Assembly (NCBI RefSeq): GCF_004340875.1
Contig: NZ_SLXQ01000001.1
Span: forward strand, 558,001-622,000
Direction: 5' to 3'
Source: Tamaricihabitans halophyticus
GTDB taxonomy: Bacteria; Actinomycetota; Actinomycetes; Mycobacteriales; Pseudonocardiaceae
Length of the DNA stretch: 64,000 nucleotides
Shown here one piece after another: positions 39,236 through 48,514 of the stretch (its first letter is position 1; each line of letters begins with the position of its first letter). A program made the position numbers and the translations under genes. The notes beneath the pieces are model-generated. The model searched no databases and had not been told where the DNA came from. It worked only from the letters and a program-made list of their open reading frames with translations.

Positions 39236-42055
39236 TCACGAACGTTTCTCTCTTTCGGCCAGCCGGTCAAGCACCTCGGCCAGCGCGGCACGCGCGGTAG
39301 CCGCACCAGGCGCATCGGCCCGCTGGTAGCCGTCCACGCTCAGTTCCAGCTCGTCCCGGGCGGCCGCCAGTTGCCCGCGATCCCGTAGTGCCCTGCCGAG
39401 CACCTCTCGCGCGAAGGCGGCACCGAGCACCACGCCCCGCTCCACTGCCAGTTCAAGCGCTTGCCGAGCGTGTTCCTCGGCCGCATCGAGCTGGCCAACC
39501 TCGCCGTACAGTTCGGCCAGATTGGCCAGGGCGAACACCTCGAAGCCGCGATCACCAATCAGCCGGTACAGCTCGAACGCGGCCCGCTGCGTCTCGATCG
39601 CTTCGGTGCGCTCCCCCAACTCCCGCTGCACCTGCGCGACGTTGTTCAGCTGGTTGGCCTCCGCCACCTGATCACCGAGCCGTCGCGCGTGGCGCAGCGC
39701 CTGCCGGTAGCCGGAGATCGCCTCGACATGCCGCCGCTGGCCATACCAACCGGAAGCGAGCAAGCTGGCACCCGCGAGGCTGAGCCGGTCGTCCACGCTG
39801 ATCTCCAGAATCCGTTCGGCTAGCGGCAATATCTCATCGGCGCGAGCGAATCTGGACAGCAGGACGCCCATGCTCACCAGCATCCAGCCTTCCCCCTCGG
39901 GGTCGCCCGCCGCGCGTGCCGCGTTCAGCCCGGTCCGCAAGATGGCCTGCCAGTCATCCCGCTGCGCCCGGATCGCCCGAAAGGTGTGCGCGTACCTGGC
40001 GAGCCGCCAGACCTCGGCGCCAAACCCCTCGGCTGCCCCCGCGGCCAGTACCGCGTGCAGATTCGCCCACTCCGCCTCGAACCAGCCGAGTGCACTGTCC
40101 TGCGAGCCCAGCTCGGGCAGGGTGAGCTGGTTGACTCGGTCCGCTTCGGTCAGTGGATCGGTGGGTGGTCGCAACTGCCGGCGCGCGGTATCGGCCGCGG
40201 CGAGGTAGTAACCGAGCACGTTGCCGAGCACCTGGGTCCGTTCGGTCGCGGCCAGCTCGATGGTGGCCACTTCACGTGCATAGAGCCGGACAAGATCGTG
40301 CATCCCGAAATGGGCCTCGCCGATCGGGGCGATCAGATTGTGCAGCACCAATCCCGGCAGCAACGCGGTCACGGTGGAGATCGGCAACCCAGCGGCGGCG
40401 GCGAGTGCGGGCGCACTGATCGTGACGCCCGGCAGGCAGCCGAGTACCTGGAACAGCCGCGCGAGCCCAGGGTCGAGTCCGCGATAGCTCACCTCGAGCG
40501 CGGCCGCGATGCTCGCGTCCATCCCTTCCACCGCAAGCCCGGCCAACCGCGCGCTCTCCTCGGAAAGCTCGGTGACCAGCTCGGCCGCCCGCTGCCCACG
40601 CCCGGAGGCCAGCCGAGCGGCCACGATCCGCAGGGCGAGCGGCAGATAGTCACACAGCTTGGCGAGTTCCGCGCCAACCAGTCCCACGTTGTCCACTTCG
40701 GACAAGTTGCCGAGCAGCCTGATCGCGTCGTGTACGGGAAGCGGCTCGAGCGGGTAAAGCTGGGCCATATCCCGCGCGACCAAGCCGTCCAGCCGCACCC
40801 TGCTGGTCACCACGGTGAGCGAGGAAGGCCCGGTCGGCAGCAGCGGCCGGACCTGTGCCGATTCGCGCACATCATCAAGCACCACGAGTACCGAGCGTTC
40901 GGCGAGCAGCGAGCGGTACAGCGCGACCCGGTCATCCTGGTCTTCCGGGATGTCCTCGGCGGGCACACCGAGCGCACGCAGAAACTGGCCGAGCACTTCC
41001 TGTGCGGCCACCGGCTCCCGATCAGGGGTGAACCCGTGCATCCGGGCGAACAGCTGACCATCGGGGTAGCGCGCGGCAGCCTGCCAGGCCCAGTTGACCA
41101 CCAGTGCCGTCTTGCCAACGCCGGCGATGCCACTGACCACGCCTACCGTGCTGGCCGCCGAGGGCAATCCGGCCAACCAGTCGAGCTCGGCGGCGCGGCC
41201 AGCGAAACCGGGCATCGGTGCCGGCAACTGCGCCGGTTTGACCACGCCGATCCGTGGCGTGATGGCGGCTTCCTGTTCCGCGGTCGGCCGGTCGAGCTCG
41301 TCCCGCAGGATCCGCTCGTGCAGTTCCCGCAATGGATGCCCTGGATCGATACCGCGCTCGGCGCGCGCCCGCCGGGCAAACCGCTGGTATTCCTCGAGCG
41401 CGTCCGATCGGCGCCCGCTGTGATACAGCGCGCGCAGCAGTAGCCCGTGCGACTGCTCGCGGAACGGATGAGTGCGGGTGAGCTGTCGAAGCTCGGTCAC
41501 CAGCTGCTGGCCGCGACCAAGCTCCAGTTCGGCCGCGATGCGCTGCTCCTGCATGGCCAACCGCAGTTCGTCCAGCTCCGGGGCGCGCGCGTGTGCCGGC
41601 AGGTCCGCGAGCGCAGGCCCGCGCCATAACGCGAGCGCCGCACCGATCAGCTCGGCGCGTTCGGCCGCCGGCGCGGACTGGGCCCGATCCAGCATGCCGC
41701 GCGCGAGGTGCAGATCGATCCGATCCGGATCAACCACCAGCTCGTAGCCGGGCGCCCTGGTGAGAATGCGCGCCCCCACCTGGTCGTCGGCTGGAATCGC
41801 CTGGGTCAGCTTGCGGCGCAGCCCGGAGACGTAGCCGTGCACGATGGTTCGCGCGGTATCCGGTAGCTCCGCTGCCCACAACCGATCGATGATCTCGTCG
41901 ATCGGCACTACCTCGTTCGGCCTGAGCAGCAGTGCGGCAAGCAGTCCGCGCATCCCTGGGCCGCCGAGCGAAACCGGCCGAGCACCGTCCAGCAGCTGTA
42001 CCGGGCCGAGCACCCCGAAGTACAGCCGGGCGGATTGCGACGACGATGACCGCAA
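39236..42055 (-). CDS. AfsR/SARP-family regulator (HTH-BTAD-NB-ARC-TPR)
   Basis: About 939 residues. An OmpR-like winged helix (about 10-105, 'YFGVLGPVQLLDGARPVSLG') and BTAD domain (about 110-255) form the SARP core; an NB-ARC/STAND ATPase follows with P-loop GIAGVGKT (about 309-316) and Walker B 'VLVVLDDV'; the C-terminal third is TPR-like. Such proteins activate secondary-metabolite or development genes in response to phosphorylation or nucleotide. TTG 42055 was chosen since GGAGG precedes it at the right distance and the protein then begins close to the family's usual start; GTG 42118 is the alternative. No biosynthetic cluster is adjacent, so its target is likely distant. Confidence 0.92.
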   Translation of the reverse strand: MRSSSSQSARLYFGVLGPVQLLDGARPVSLGGPGMRGLLAALLLRPNEVVPIDEIIDRLWAAELPDTARTIVHGYVSGLRRKLTQAIPADDQVGARILTRAPGYELVVDPDRIDLHLARGMLDRAQSAPAAERAELIGAALALWRGPALADLPAHARAPELDELRLAMQEQRIAAELELGRGQQLVTELRQLTRTHPFREQSHGLLLRALYHSGRRSDALEEYQRFARRARAERGIDPGHPLRELHERILRDELDRPTAEQEAAITPRIGVVKPAQLPAPMPGFAGRAAELDWLAGLPSAASTVGVVSGIAGVGKTALVVNWAWQAAARYPDGQLFARMHGFTPDREPVAAQEVLGQFLRALGVPAEDIPEDQDDRVALYRSLLAERSVLVVLDDVRESAQVRPLLPTGPSSLTVVTSRVRLDGLVARDMAQLYPLEPLPVHDAIRLLGNLSEVDNVGLVGAELAKLCDYLPLALRIVAARLASGRGQRAAELVTELSEESARLAGLAVEGMDASIAAALEVSYRGLDPGLARLFQVLGCLPGVTISAPALAAAAGLPISTVTALLPGLVLHNLIAPIGEAHFGMHDLVRLYAREVATIELAATERTQVLGNVLGYYLAAADTARRQLRPPTDPLTEADRVNQLTLPELGSQDSALGWFEAEWANLHAVLAAGAAEGFGAEVWRLARYAHTFRAIRAQRDDWQAILRTGLNAARAAGDPEGEGWMLVSMGVLLSRFARADEILPLAERILEISVDDRLSLAGASLLASGWYGQRRHVEAISGYRQALRHARRLGDQVAEANQLNNVAQVQRELGERTEAIETQRAAFELYRLIGDRGFEVFALANLAELYGEVGQLDAAEEHARQALELAVERGVVLGAAFAREVLGRALRDRGQLAAARDELELSVDGYQRADAPGAATARAALAEVLDRLAEREKRS

Positions 42056-42118
42056 AGGCGAGCGCTCCTCCGGGCGGATCCGGCACCCGACCGTCCTGCC
42101 AGCGATCGGTACTCCCAC

Positions 42119-42558
42119 ACCCCTGGTGGCTAACTGAAACGTTGCTAAACAAGCTACGGGTCGGGCTGCGCCGGGTGTGCCCGAATCGGTTGGTCAGCGG
42201 GCAATGCCATCCGGTTGGCCTAACCCCATCAAAACAGCATGCCACCCGCACCGCCCCAAACAAGCGGATGTGATGGGCCAGATAGCCGAAACCCCGTGTC
42301 GCCTGTTCCCGATACAGGCGACACGGGGCCAATTCGTCCCGCACACGCAGGTGCGGCCAGTTTGACCAACAGCACTTCGGGGTTACCCCGAGCGGAAGCC
42401 CCGACCTGCTCTTGATCAGCTACCTGCGGGCCAGCCCCGCGGCAGCGAAACCAAGATAACAGACGGCGCACGCGTCGTGACGTTCGCATCTGGTCACGAT
42501 GTCCTTGCGCTCAAACGATTCCGGACATCACGGGCGAGCGACCGGCAGCGCGGACCGG
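42119..42558. other. Gene-free stretch between ectD and the AfsR-type gene
   Basis: No supported gene. It contains the strong hairpin at 42292-42328, read as the ectoine operon terminator, and the promoter of the AfsR-type gene. Confidence 0.6.
42292..42328 (-). terminator. Ectoine operon terminator
   Basis: CCCCGTGTCGCCTGT (42292-42306) and ACAGGCGACACGGGG (42314-42328) form a perfect 15-bp stem with a 7-base loop. It lies about 230 bases behind the ectD stop and ahead of the AfsR-type gene. Confidence 0.85.
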
Positions 42559-43464
42559 TCAGCGAGTGAGCGCAGTGAACTCCCGGCTGGCGATGTATTC
42601 GGGGCGCGGTTTTCCCGCGCTGAACGGCTCAACCAGGGTATTCGCCACGCTGTTGAACACCAGGAAGATGTTCGAGCGGGGGAACGGGGTGATGTTGTTG
42701 CCGGATCCGTGCATGAGGTTCGAGTCGAACAACAACGCGGATCCGGCCGGCCCGGTGAACTGCTCGATGCCGTGATCGACCGCGAGCATGGTGATCTGGT
42801 CCTGCTTGGGTATCCCGAACTCCTGTTCCCGCAGCGATGCCCGGTAGTGCTCGTCCGGCGTTTCGCCCGCGCAGGGCAGAAACATCCGGTGCGAGCCGGG
42901 CATCACCATGAGCCCGCCGTTGAACGGATAGTTGTCGGTCAGCGCGATGGAGATACTTACCGCGCGCGGTGCCGGCATCCCGTCCTCGGCGTGCCAGGTC
43001 TCGAAATCCGAATGCCAGTAGAACCCTTTCCCCTGGTAGCCGGGCATGTAGTTGACCCGGGTCTGATGCAGGTAAACCTCGGAGCCGAGGAGCTGCCGTG
43101 CCCGGTCGAGCACCCGGGGATCACGCGCGAGTTCGGCGATCAGCCCACTGAGCTTGTGTACCTCGAAGATGGACCGCACCTCGTTGGCCGACTTCTCCGC
43201 AATGACCCGATCGTCCCGCTTGAGTTCGGGGTCCTTGCAGAGTCGGACGAGTTCCTGCCAGTAGGCCTGTACCTCGGCGGGACTGAGCAGTCCTTCGACG
43301 ATCGAAAACCCCTTGGCCTCATACCCGGCCAGGCTGGCCGCGTCGATCGGACCGTCGGCTTCGGTCGACCACACGGTTGGATCCGTGCGCTCGATCGGCC
43401 GATTGGCCGCATAGGCTGGGATCCTTGTCGGGTAGCGATCCTCAGTCCTGGTTGCCAGGGTCAT
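42559..43464 (-). CDS. ectD: Ectoine hydroxylase EctD
   Basis: 301-aa Fe(II)/2-oxoglutarate dioxygenase that turns ectoine into 5-hydroxyectoine. The EctD signature 'FYWHSDFETWHAEDGMP' is present, with iron ligands H151, D153 and H252 ('MHGSGNN') and the 2OG-binding Arg in 'PFPRSN'. Length is standard. ATG start. Last gene of ectABCD, 104 bases after ectC; a strong hairpin follows. Hydroxyectoine gives extra protection against heat and drying. Confidence 0.97.
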   Translation of the reverse strand: MTLATRTEDRYPTRIPAYAANRPIERTDPTVWSTEADGPIDAASLAGYEAKGFSIVEGLLSPAEVQAYWQELVRLCKDPELKRDDRVIAEKSANEVRSIFEVHKLSGLIAELARDPRVLDRARQLLGSEVYLHQTRVNYMPGYQGKGFYWHSDFETWHAEDGMPAPRAVSISIALTDNYPFNGGLMVMPGSHRMFLPCAGETPDEHYRASLREQEFGIPKQDQITMLAVDHGIEQFTGPAGSALLFDSNLMHGSGNNITPFPRSNIFLVFNSVANTLVEPFSAGKPRPEYIASREFTALTR

Positions 43465-43568
43465 CGTTGCGCTCGCCTCCTCGAATCACACAGTTTCTCT
43501 GGTTAGCTTGTCAGCGCCCCACTCCCGCGTGTCCTCGGAAAAGTTCGCTCACCTGATCCGCATCAGGA

Positions 43569-43964
43569 TCAGGCCGTCTCCTCGACGATGAGCGGGTAGA
43601 CGCCGTTCTCGTCGTGAACCTCACGACCGGTCACCGGCGGGTTGAACACGCAGACGCACTTGATCTCGGTGCGCGGGCGCACCTGGTGCTTGTCGTAGTT
43701 GTTCAGCAGGTACAGCGAGCCCGGCTTGAGCTCGTGCACCTCGCCGGTGGCCTTGTCCTCGATCTCACCCTCGCCCTGGGTGATGAACACGGCTTCAATG
43801 TGGTTCGCGTACCAGAAATCGTTCACCGTGCCCGCGTACAGCGTGGTCTCGTGCACGGAGAAGCCCACGCCTTCCTTCGCCAAGATGATGCGCTTGCTGC
43901 GCCAGTTCTCGGTCTTGATGTCGGCGTCGGTGTCCTCGATCTCGGCGAGGGTACGAACGATCAC
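43569..43964 (-). CDS. ectC: Ectoine synthase EctC
   Basis: 131-aa cupin that closes N-gamma-acetyl-diaminobutyrate to ectoine with loss of water. The sequence from '[20 protein letters not shown]' (first 20) through '[20 protein letters not shown]', 'GEGEIED' and '[14 protein letters not shown]' is characteristic and includes the metal-site Glu, Tyr and His region. Third gene of the operon, 63 bases after ectB. Confidence 0.98.
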   Translation of the reverse strand: MIVRTLAEIEDTDADIKTENWRSKRIILAKEGVGFSVHETTLYAGTVNDFWYANHIEAVFITQGEGEIEDKATGEVHELKPGSLYLLNNYDKHQVRPRTEIKCVCVFNPPVTGREVHDENGVYPLIVEETA

Positions 43965-44027
43965 TTCTCACTCCCGTAGGTAGTCAGGGCCGGACTGGGC
44001 CGGCCAGTAGACAACTGCCACCCACTA

Positions 44028-45278
44028 TTAACGCAGCACGGTGCGAACGGCCTCAACGAGGATGGTCATTCCTTGCTCGACCTCGTCTTCGCTGATCGTC
44101 AGCGCCGGCATCATCTTGACCACTTGGCCCTCCGGCCCGGAGGTCTCCATCAGCAGACCGCGCTCGAACGCCGCCTTCGCGACCCGGTCGGCGAGCTCAC
44201 CGGAGGCCAGCTCGAGGCCTCGCGCCAAACCCCTGCCCTTCGCGGTCAGTTCGGCCGAGGGGAACTCGCTGACCAGGTCATCGAGGGTCCTGGCGATCTG
44301 CTCGCCCTTGGCGAGGGTCGCCTTCTCCAGGGTGTCATCGGTCCAGTACTCGCGCAGCGCGGCGCCGGCCGCGACGAAGGCGGGGTTGATGCCGCGGAAG
44401 GTGCCGTTGTGTTCACCGGGCTCCCAGACGTCCAGCTCCGGTTTGAACAGGGTGAGCGCGAGTGGCAGGCCGTAGCCGCCGATGGATTTGGACAGGCAGA
44501 CGATGTCGGGCTGGATGCCAGCCGGTTCAAAGCTGAAGAACGGGCCGGTCCGGCCGCAGCCCATCTGCACGTCGTCGACGATCAGCAGGATGCCGTGCTG
44601 TTTGCACAGCTCGGAAAGGCCCTGCAGCCACTCGATCCGGGCCGCGTTGATCCCGCCCTCGCCCTGCACGGTCTCCACGATCACCGCGGCCGGTTCGTTC
44701 AGCCCGCTACCGCTGTCCTCGAGCAGCTTCTCGAAGAACAGGAAGTCCGGGGTCTGGCCGTCGAAGTAGTTGTCGTACGGCATCGGGGTGGCGTGCACCA
44801 GTGGGATTCCGGCGCCACCGCGCTTCATCGAGTTCCCGGTGACCGAAAGCGCGCCAAGCGTCATGCCGTGGAACGCGTTGGTGAAGTTGATCACCGACTC
44901 CCTGCCGGTCACCTTGCGCGCGAGCTTGAGGGCGGCTTCGACCGTGTTCACCCCGCCAGGGCCGGGGAACATCAACCTGTAGTCGAGGCCCCGTGGCCGC
45001 AGCAAGACCTCCTGTACCGACTCGAGGAAGTCCCGTTTGGCCGTGGTGTGCATATCGAGGCCGTGGGTGATCCCGTCCCGCTCGATGTAGTCGAGCAGGG
45101 CCCGTTTGAGCACCGGGTTGTTGTGCCCGTAGTTGAGGGCACCCGCGCCGGCGAAGAAATCCAGATATGCCCGGCCATCCTCGCCATAGAGCCAACTACC
45201 GACCGCGCGATCGAATACGACCGGCCAGCTCCTGCTGTAACTACGTACTTCGGATTCCAGGGTTTCGAAGACGTTCAC
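44028..45278 (-). CDS. ectB: L-2,4-diaminobutyrate transaminase EctB
   Basis: 416-aa class III PLP aminotransferase that converts aspartate semialdehyde and glutamate to diaminobutyrate. The PLP lysine is K264 in 'CLSKSIGG', preceded by '[13 protein letters not shown]'. GTG 45278 was chosen because GGAG is four bases upstream and the start '[16 protein letters not shown]' is the family start. Second gene of ectABCD. Confidence 0.98.
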   Translation of the reverse strand: MNVFETLESEVRSYSRSWPVVFDRAVGSWLYGEDGRAYLDFFAGAGALNYGHNNPVLKRALLDYIERDGITHGLDMHTTAKRDFLESVQEVLLRPRGLDYRLMFPGPGGVNTVEAALKLARKVTGRESVINFTNAFHGMTLGALSVTGNSMKRGGAGIPLVHATPMPYDNYFDGQTPDFLFFEKLLEDSGSGLNEPAAVIVETVQGEGGINAARIEWLQGLSELCKQHGILLIVDDVQMGCGRTGPFFSFEPAGIQPDIVCLSKSIGGYGLPLALTLFKPELDVWEPGEHNGTFRGINPAFVAAGAALREYWTDDTLEKATLAKGEQIARTLDDLVSEFPSAELTAKGRGLARGLELASGELADRVAKAAFERGLLMETSGPEGQVVKMMPALTISEDEVEQGMTILVEAVRTVLR

Positions 45279-45364
45279 AATACTCCGTCCGATCACATGC
45301 GAAGCTTTATATTTCTTTAACGACACGCCGGTGGCCATGGGCACACGGCGGCACTAGTCCGCAA

Positions 45365-45901
45365 TTAGGCAGCGCCGCCCAACGGTCCGATTCGATAGAG
45401 GTTCTCCGGCTCGTGCTCATCCGGAAAATCGGTAGCCGCGAACAGCATGGTGCTGTCCAGCGAAGCATTCCAACGTTTCGCGAATGAGCGGAACAACCGA
45501 ATCGATGCCTCGTTGTCTGGCGTGATGGTCGTCTCGAGGTAGCGGATGCCAGCGCTGGTCAACCGCTCGAACAGGGCGTCCAGCAGGGTTGCGGCCAAGC
45601 CTCGGCCACGTTGCGTCGAATCCACGGCTACCTGCCAGACGACTGCCGTATCCGGCGCGCTCGGCCGTCGATAGCCCATTACGAATCCAACTGCCACGCC
45701 GTCTACCTTGGCGACAACCGAAGTGTCCGCAAAATCATGGCACCACAACAGATACGCGTAAGATGAGTTGAGATCAAGCTTCTGGGAATCACGGGCGATT
45801 CGCCAGAAGGCCGCCCCATCGGCCCTGCTGGGTGTTTCGATTACCGCCGGCCGAACATTGGGTTTCTCTTCTTCCGCGCCGCCGGATTGCTTTTCGGACA
45901 T
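45365..45901 (-). CDS. ectA: L-2,4-diaminobutyrate N-gamma-acetyltransferase EctA
   Basis: 178-aa GNAT-fold enzyme acetylating diaminobutyrate from acetyl-CoA. 'LDLNSSYAYLLWCHDFADTS' is the EctA substrate region and 'STQRGRGLAATLLDAL' the acetyl-CoA loop (R/Q-x-x-G-x-A). First gene of ectABCD. The ATG has no ribosome site; a -10-like TATGTT lies eight bases upstream, so translation is probably leaderless. Salt or osmotic control is expected but no regulator such as EctR is adjacent. Confidence 0.96.
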   Translation of the reverse strand: MSEKQSGGAEEEKPNVRPAVIETPSRADGAAFWRIARDSQKLDLNSSYAYLLWCHDFADTSVVAKVDGVAVGFVMGYRRPSAPDTAVVWQVAVDSTQRGRGLAATLLDALFERLTSAGIRYLETTITPDNEASIRLFRSFAKRWNASLDSTMLFAATDFPDEHEPENLYRIGPLGGAA

Positions 45902-45915
45902 GTCAATACAACATA
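45902..45915 (-). promoter_or_regulatory. Putative ectA promoter -10 element (leaderless start)
   Basis: TATGTT (minus strand, 45910-45915) is followed by eight bases and then the ectA ATG. This spacing places the transcript start at or very near the A of ATG. No Shine-Dalgarno sequence is present. Confidence 0.4.
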
Positions 45916-46068
45916 ACAGAGTATTGGCATTCGCTCAGTGGACCAGCTCACTATTAGCGGAGCTACCTGGGGCTTCGAAAAAACCCGCGTGACGAGGGCG
46001 ACATGAGGGTACCGATCAAGACCCTGCGCATGTTATGGGTTTCTTGAGCGCGTATGTCTCTTCGTGAC

Positions 46069-46575
46069 TCAGATACCGTGCCGCGGCTCGTGCCGGTTCA
46101 GTCCGGTCAGCACCCGCTGCATGACCTGCGGATCGGCGTCCGCGGTTGGCGGGCCGGCGGCGGTGGACTTCTGCGCGCGCCGCGGCAGCGATACCTCGCC
46201 GGCCGAGACCCCTGTCGGCAGGGGCAGTTCACACCACATCAGCTTGCCGCCGTGATCCAGCGTCACGATATCGGTATGCCGCCGAGGCATCTCCGATTCC
46301 GGCACTGGAACCCTGCCCAGCTCATCGCCTTCCACTTCGATCGCGAGGTGGTCATCGCGCAACCGCAGGCGAACAGAAAGGATCGCCGAACCGGTCGAAC
46401 CGACGCTGCGGCAGGCGGCCGCGATGAGACTTCGGGCGGTCGCCATTGCCTCGTCGAGCAGCGGTTTCAGCTGCCATTCGGCGAGCGTGAAGCGAACGAA
46501 CATTTCCATACAGTTCACGGCGCTCGGCGCCGCGACCAGGCGCAGATCGTCGACCTGTGCGGTCCGGGTACTCAC
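46069..46575 (-). CDS. Anti-sigma-factor-like ATP-binding protein
   Basis: About 168 residues. The layout 'DDLRLVAAPSAVNCMEMFVRFTLAEW' and 'LLDEAMATARSLIAAAC' followed by 'LRLRDDHLAIEVEGDE' follows the GHKL fold of the many small RsbW/SpoIIAB-like proteins of actinobacteria, where N- and G-boxes are often weak; the ATP-site Asn is not clear here. The final 40 residues are low-complexity. GTG 46575 is chosen for GAAGGA upstream. It may bind a sigma factor or anti-anti-sigma factor; no such gene is next to it. Confidence 0.6.
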   Translation of the reverse strand: MSTRTAQVDDLRLVAAPSAVNCMEMFVRFTLAEWQLKPLLDEAMATARSLIAAACRSVGSTGSAILSVRLRLRDDHLAIEVEGDELGRVPVPESEMPRRHTDIVTLDHGGKLMWCELPLPTGVSAGEVSLPRRAQKSTAAGPPTADADPQVMQRVLTGLNRHEPRHGI

Positions 46576-46776
46576 CGGCAATCCTTCCCGTCGCCGACCA
46601 CCAATCGGGTGCTGATCCTCTCGCGCTCCGCATTGCCCGCCAACCCCGGGGTACCCCGACTGAGCGCGCCAGAACGCCAACCACTCCGACTCAACGGTGT
46701 CTATCCCCTGGTCGAATGACGGATGCGACCGATGCGCACACAATGAGTAGCCACTGCCAATAGGTACCCTTTACCG

Positions 46777-47583
46777 GTGATGCCGGATCAACGCAGCGCC
46801 GAGGCTGATCGTGAAGAGACCGTCCGAGCCGCGCGAGACGGGCGCGTGCTCTACATCGAGCTCAACCGGCCGGCCAAGCTGAACGCACTGCGACGCGTTG
46901 AGGTCGACGCCCTCACCGCGATCCTGCGCGAGCCTGGTGACGTGCGCGCCGTGGTGCTTGCCGGCGCTGGCGGCCGGGCGTTCAGCGCGGGTATGGATGT
47001 GGCGGAGTTTCTCGCGCTCGATCAGCGAACCGCGCGCGATTTCATCACCGCGCTGCGCGATCTGATCCACACGGTACGCACCCTGCCGGCGACCACCATC
47101 TGTGCGATCGACGGACATTGTCTTGGCGGCGCTTTCGAACTCGCGCTCGCCTGCGATATCCGTGTTGTGACGACGCGATCTACCTACGGGCTACCGGAAA
47201 TCAAACTCGGCATCCCATCGGTGATCGACGCGGCGCTGCTCCCACAGTTCATCGGGCTCGGGTTCGCCAAGGAGATGATCATGACGGGCGATCTCTACCC
47301 GGCGACCGAACCGCGTGCCGCGGCGCTCGCCAACCAACTCGTGGAACCCGACCAGCTGACCGAGCAAGTGAGCACCTTTCTGTCCACAGTGTCCGGTCAC
47401 ACGAGCACCGTGCTCGCCGCACAGAAGCGTATTTTCGAAGACTGGCAGAACAACGGGCTCACCGTGGCCGCACAGCGCAGTATCGAAGAGTTCGCCGGAG
47501 TGTTCGCGCAACCGGACACCCACCAAGCACTCGCCAGCTACCAGCAGAACCTGCGCACCTCGCCCCCACCGCAAGATCCCTAA
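46777..47583 (+). CDS. Enoyl-CoA hydratase/isomerase family protein (crotonase)
   Basis: 268 residues of the crotonase superfamily. 'IELNRPAKLNAL' and 'AGAGGRAFSAGMDVAEF' build the first CoA/oxyanion hole, and 'DGHCLGGAFELALACDIRV' the second with a Gly-Gly pair and Glu. The position after 'PEIKLGIPS' carries the usual second catalytic Glu region ('LPEIKLG'). It hydrates or isomerises an unsaturated acyl-CoA; the substrate is unknown. GTG 46777 or ATG 46780 start. It converges on the PhyH-family gene; repeat copy D covers both stops. Confidence 0.88.
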   Translation: MMPDQRSAEADREETVRAARDGRVLYIELNRPAKLNALRRVEVDALTAILREPGDVRAVVLAGAGGRAFSAGMDVAEFLALDQRTARDFITALRDLIHTVRTLPATTICAIDGHCLGGAFELALACDIRVVTTRSTYGLPEIKLGIPSVIDAALLPQFIGLGFAKEMIMTGDLYPATEPRAAALANQLVEPDQLTEQVSTFLSTVSGHTSTVLAAQKRIFEDWQNNGLTVAAQRSIEEFAGVFAQPDTHQALASYQQNLRTSPPPQDP

Positions 47584-47596
47584 AGAACGCGGTTAC
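47571..47596 (+). repeat. Intergenic repeat copy D
   Basis: GATCCCTAAAGAACGCGG, then TTAC, preceded by the 16-base block shared with 7572-7587. It contains the stop codons of both convergent genes (TAA of the crotonase gene, TAA of the PhyH-family gene). Confidence 0.6.
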
Positions 47597-48441
47597 GGGA
47601 CCACTGGGACACCGGTGGATCGTGGGTATCTCGGGAAGAACGCGTCGTGCAGGGTGTCATCGCCGGGTAGCTGGTAACGGCGATAGATGTAGCCGCCGGC
47701 CGAACCCGCGAATCGGGTCTCGCCAGGGACAAGATGCGCCGCAAGGGTGTGCCGCCAACTGGCCGTTCGCAGCGAAGGTCCCGCGCCATGCCACACATTG
47801 CCGTCGTGGAACACCACGGTTCCGGCCGGCACGACCAACTGCACGACATCTGGCGGAGTGATCCCGGCGGCAGCCGCGGCCGCCCGCATCCGCGCGCGAT
47901 GATCATTACCCGGATCATGAAAATCGGCCGGTAGCTCGGTGGTTGGCCAGCGATGCGAACCGGGCACATACTCGAGCGTCGCGGCATCCGCGTGGGTGTC
48001 ATCGAAGGTCATCCAGCAGGTACTCATGGACGCGGGGCGTAGATAGTCGATAAAGGAATTGTCCTGGTGCAGCGCGGATGCCCGCGCTTCCGGCGGTTTG
48101 ATCCAGATGGTGTCCTGCCCCAGGCAGGCATCGGCCCAGCCATTGAGGAAACAGATCCACGCGCCAACCCAGGGACTTCGCACTATCGCCGCGATTTCCG
48201 GGTCGGCCTTCCATGCGTTGGCCATATGCCGGGTGGCCTCCGGCAAGCTCAGCCCCTCCCGCCAGTACCACTCATCCGGAAAGATTCCGGTCGGAAATCG
48301 TCCTTCGAACAGGCCGGCGAGCCGATCGCGCGCCCATTCGCACTGGGCCGCGCTGAACACCGGTTCCATGATGACGAAGCCGTCCCGGCGAAAGTGGTCC
48401 CGCGCGGTGTCGGCGTCGTCCCAGCTGACAATCGGATGCAT
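47593..48441 (-). CDS. Phytanoyl-CoA dioxygenase (PhyH) family protein
   Basis: 282-aa Fe(II)/2-oxoglutarate oxygenase. Iron ligands H125-Q-D127 ('ASALHQDNSF') and H218 ('NVWHGAGPS') are present, with Arg in 'SLRTASWRHTL' as the 2OG anchor. It hydroxylates an unknown small molecule. It differs from EctD in this window in sequence and length. ATG 48441. It is divergent from an Lrp/AsnC regulator with a 14-bp palindrome between, which suggests regulation by that protein. Confidence 0.85.
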   Translation of the reverse strand: MHPIVSWDDADTARDHFRRDGFVIMEPVFSAAQCEWARDRLAGLFEGRFPTGIFPDEWYWREGLSLPEATRHMANAWKADPEIAAIVRSPWVGAWICFLNGWADACLGQDTIWIKPPEARASALHQDNSFIDYLRPASMSTCWMTFDDTHADAATLEYVPGSHRWPTTELPADFHDPGNDHRARMRAAAAAAGITPPDVVQLVVPAGTVVFHDGNVWHGAGPSLRTASWRHTLAAHLVPGETRFAGSAGGYIYRRYQLPGDDTLHDAFFPRYPRSTGVPVVP

Positions 48442-48489
48442 GAGCGAAACGCTACGATATCCTCGCCATAGATCCCCCAAAGCCCGAAG

Positions 48490-48503
48490 ATCCTTCGAAG
48501 GAT
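48490..48503. promoter_or_regulatory. 14-bp perfect palindrome between PhyH and Lrp-type genes
   Basis: ATCCTTCGAAGGAT is perfectly symmetric. It ends 11 bases before the Lrp-type ATG and 49 bases from the PhyH start, a natural operator position for autoregulation and divergent control. Confidence 0.45.
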
Positions 48504-48514
48504 ACTGAGTAACT

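Noticed and set aside
39986-41443. A 485-codon open frame opposite the AfsR-type gene
   Set aside because: Antisense shadow of a gene whose domains are clear. Its translation has Arg/Gly/His-rich composition and no homology I recognise.
44073-45320. A 415-codon open frame opposite ectB
   Set aside because: Antisense shadow; ectB is unmistakable and the other strand has no start signal or domain.
45961-46020. A T6 run on the minus strand (read as A6 at about 45978) as a terminator for the anti-sigma-like gene
   Set aside because: No convincing stem precedes the T run; GGGT/ACCC pairing is too short and too far away.
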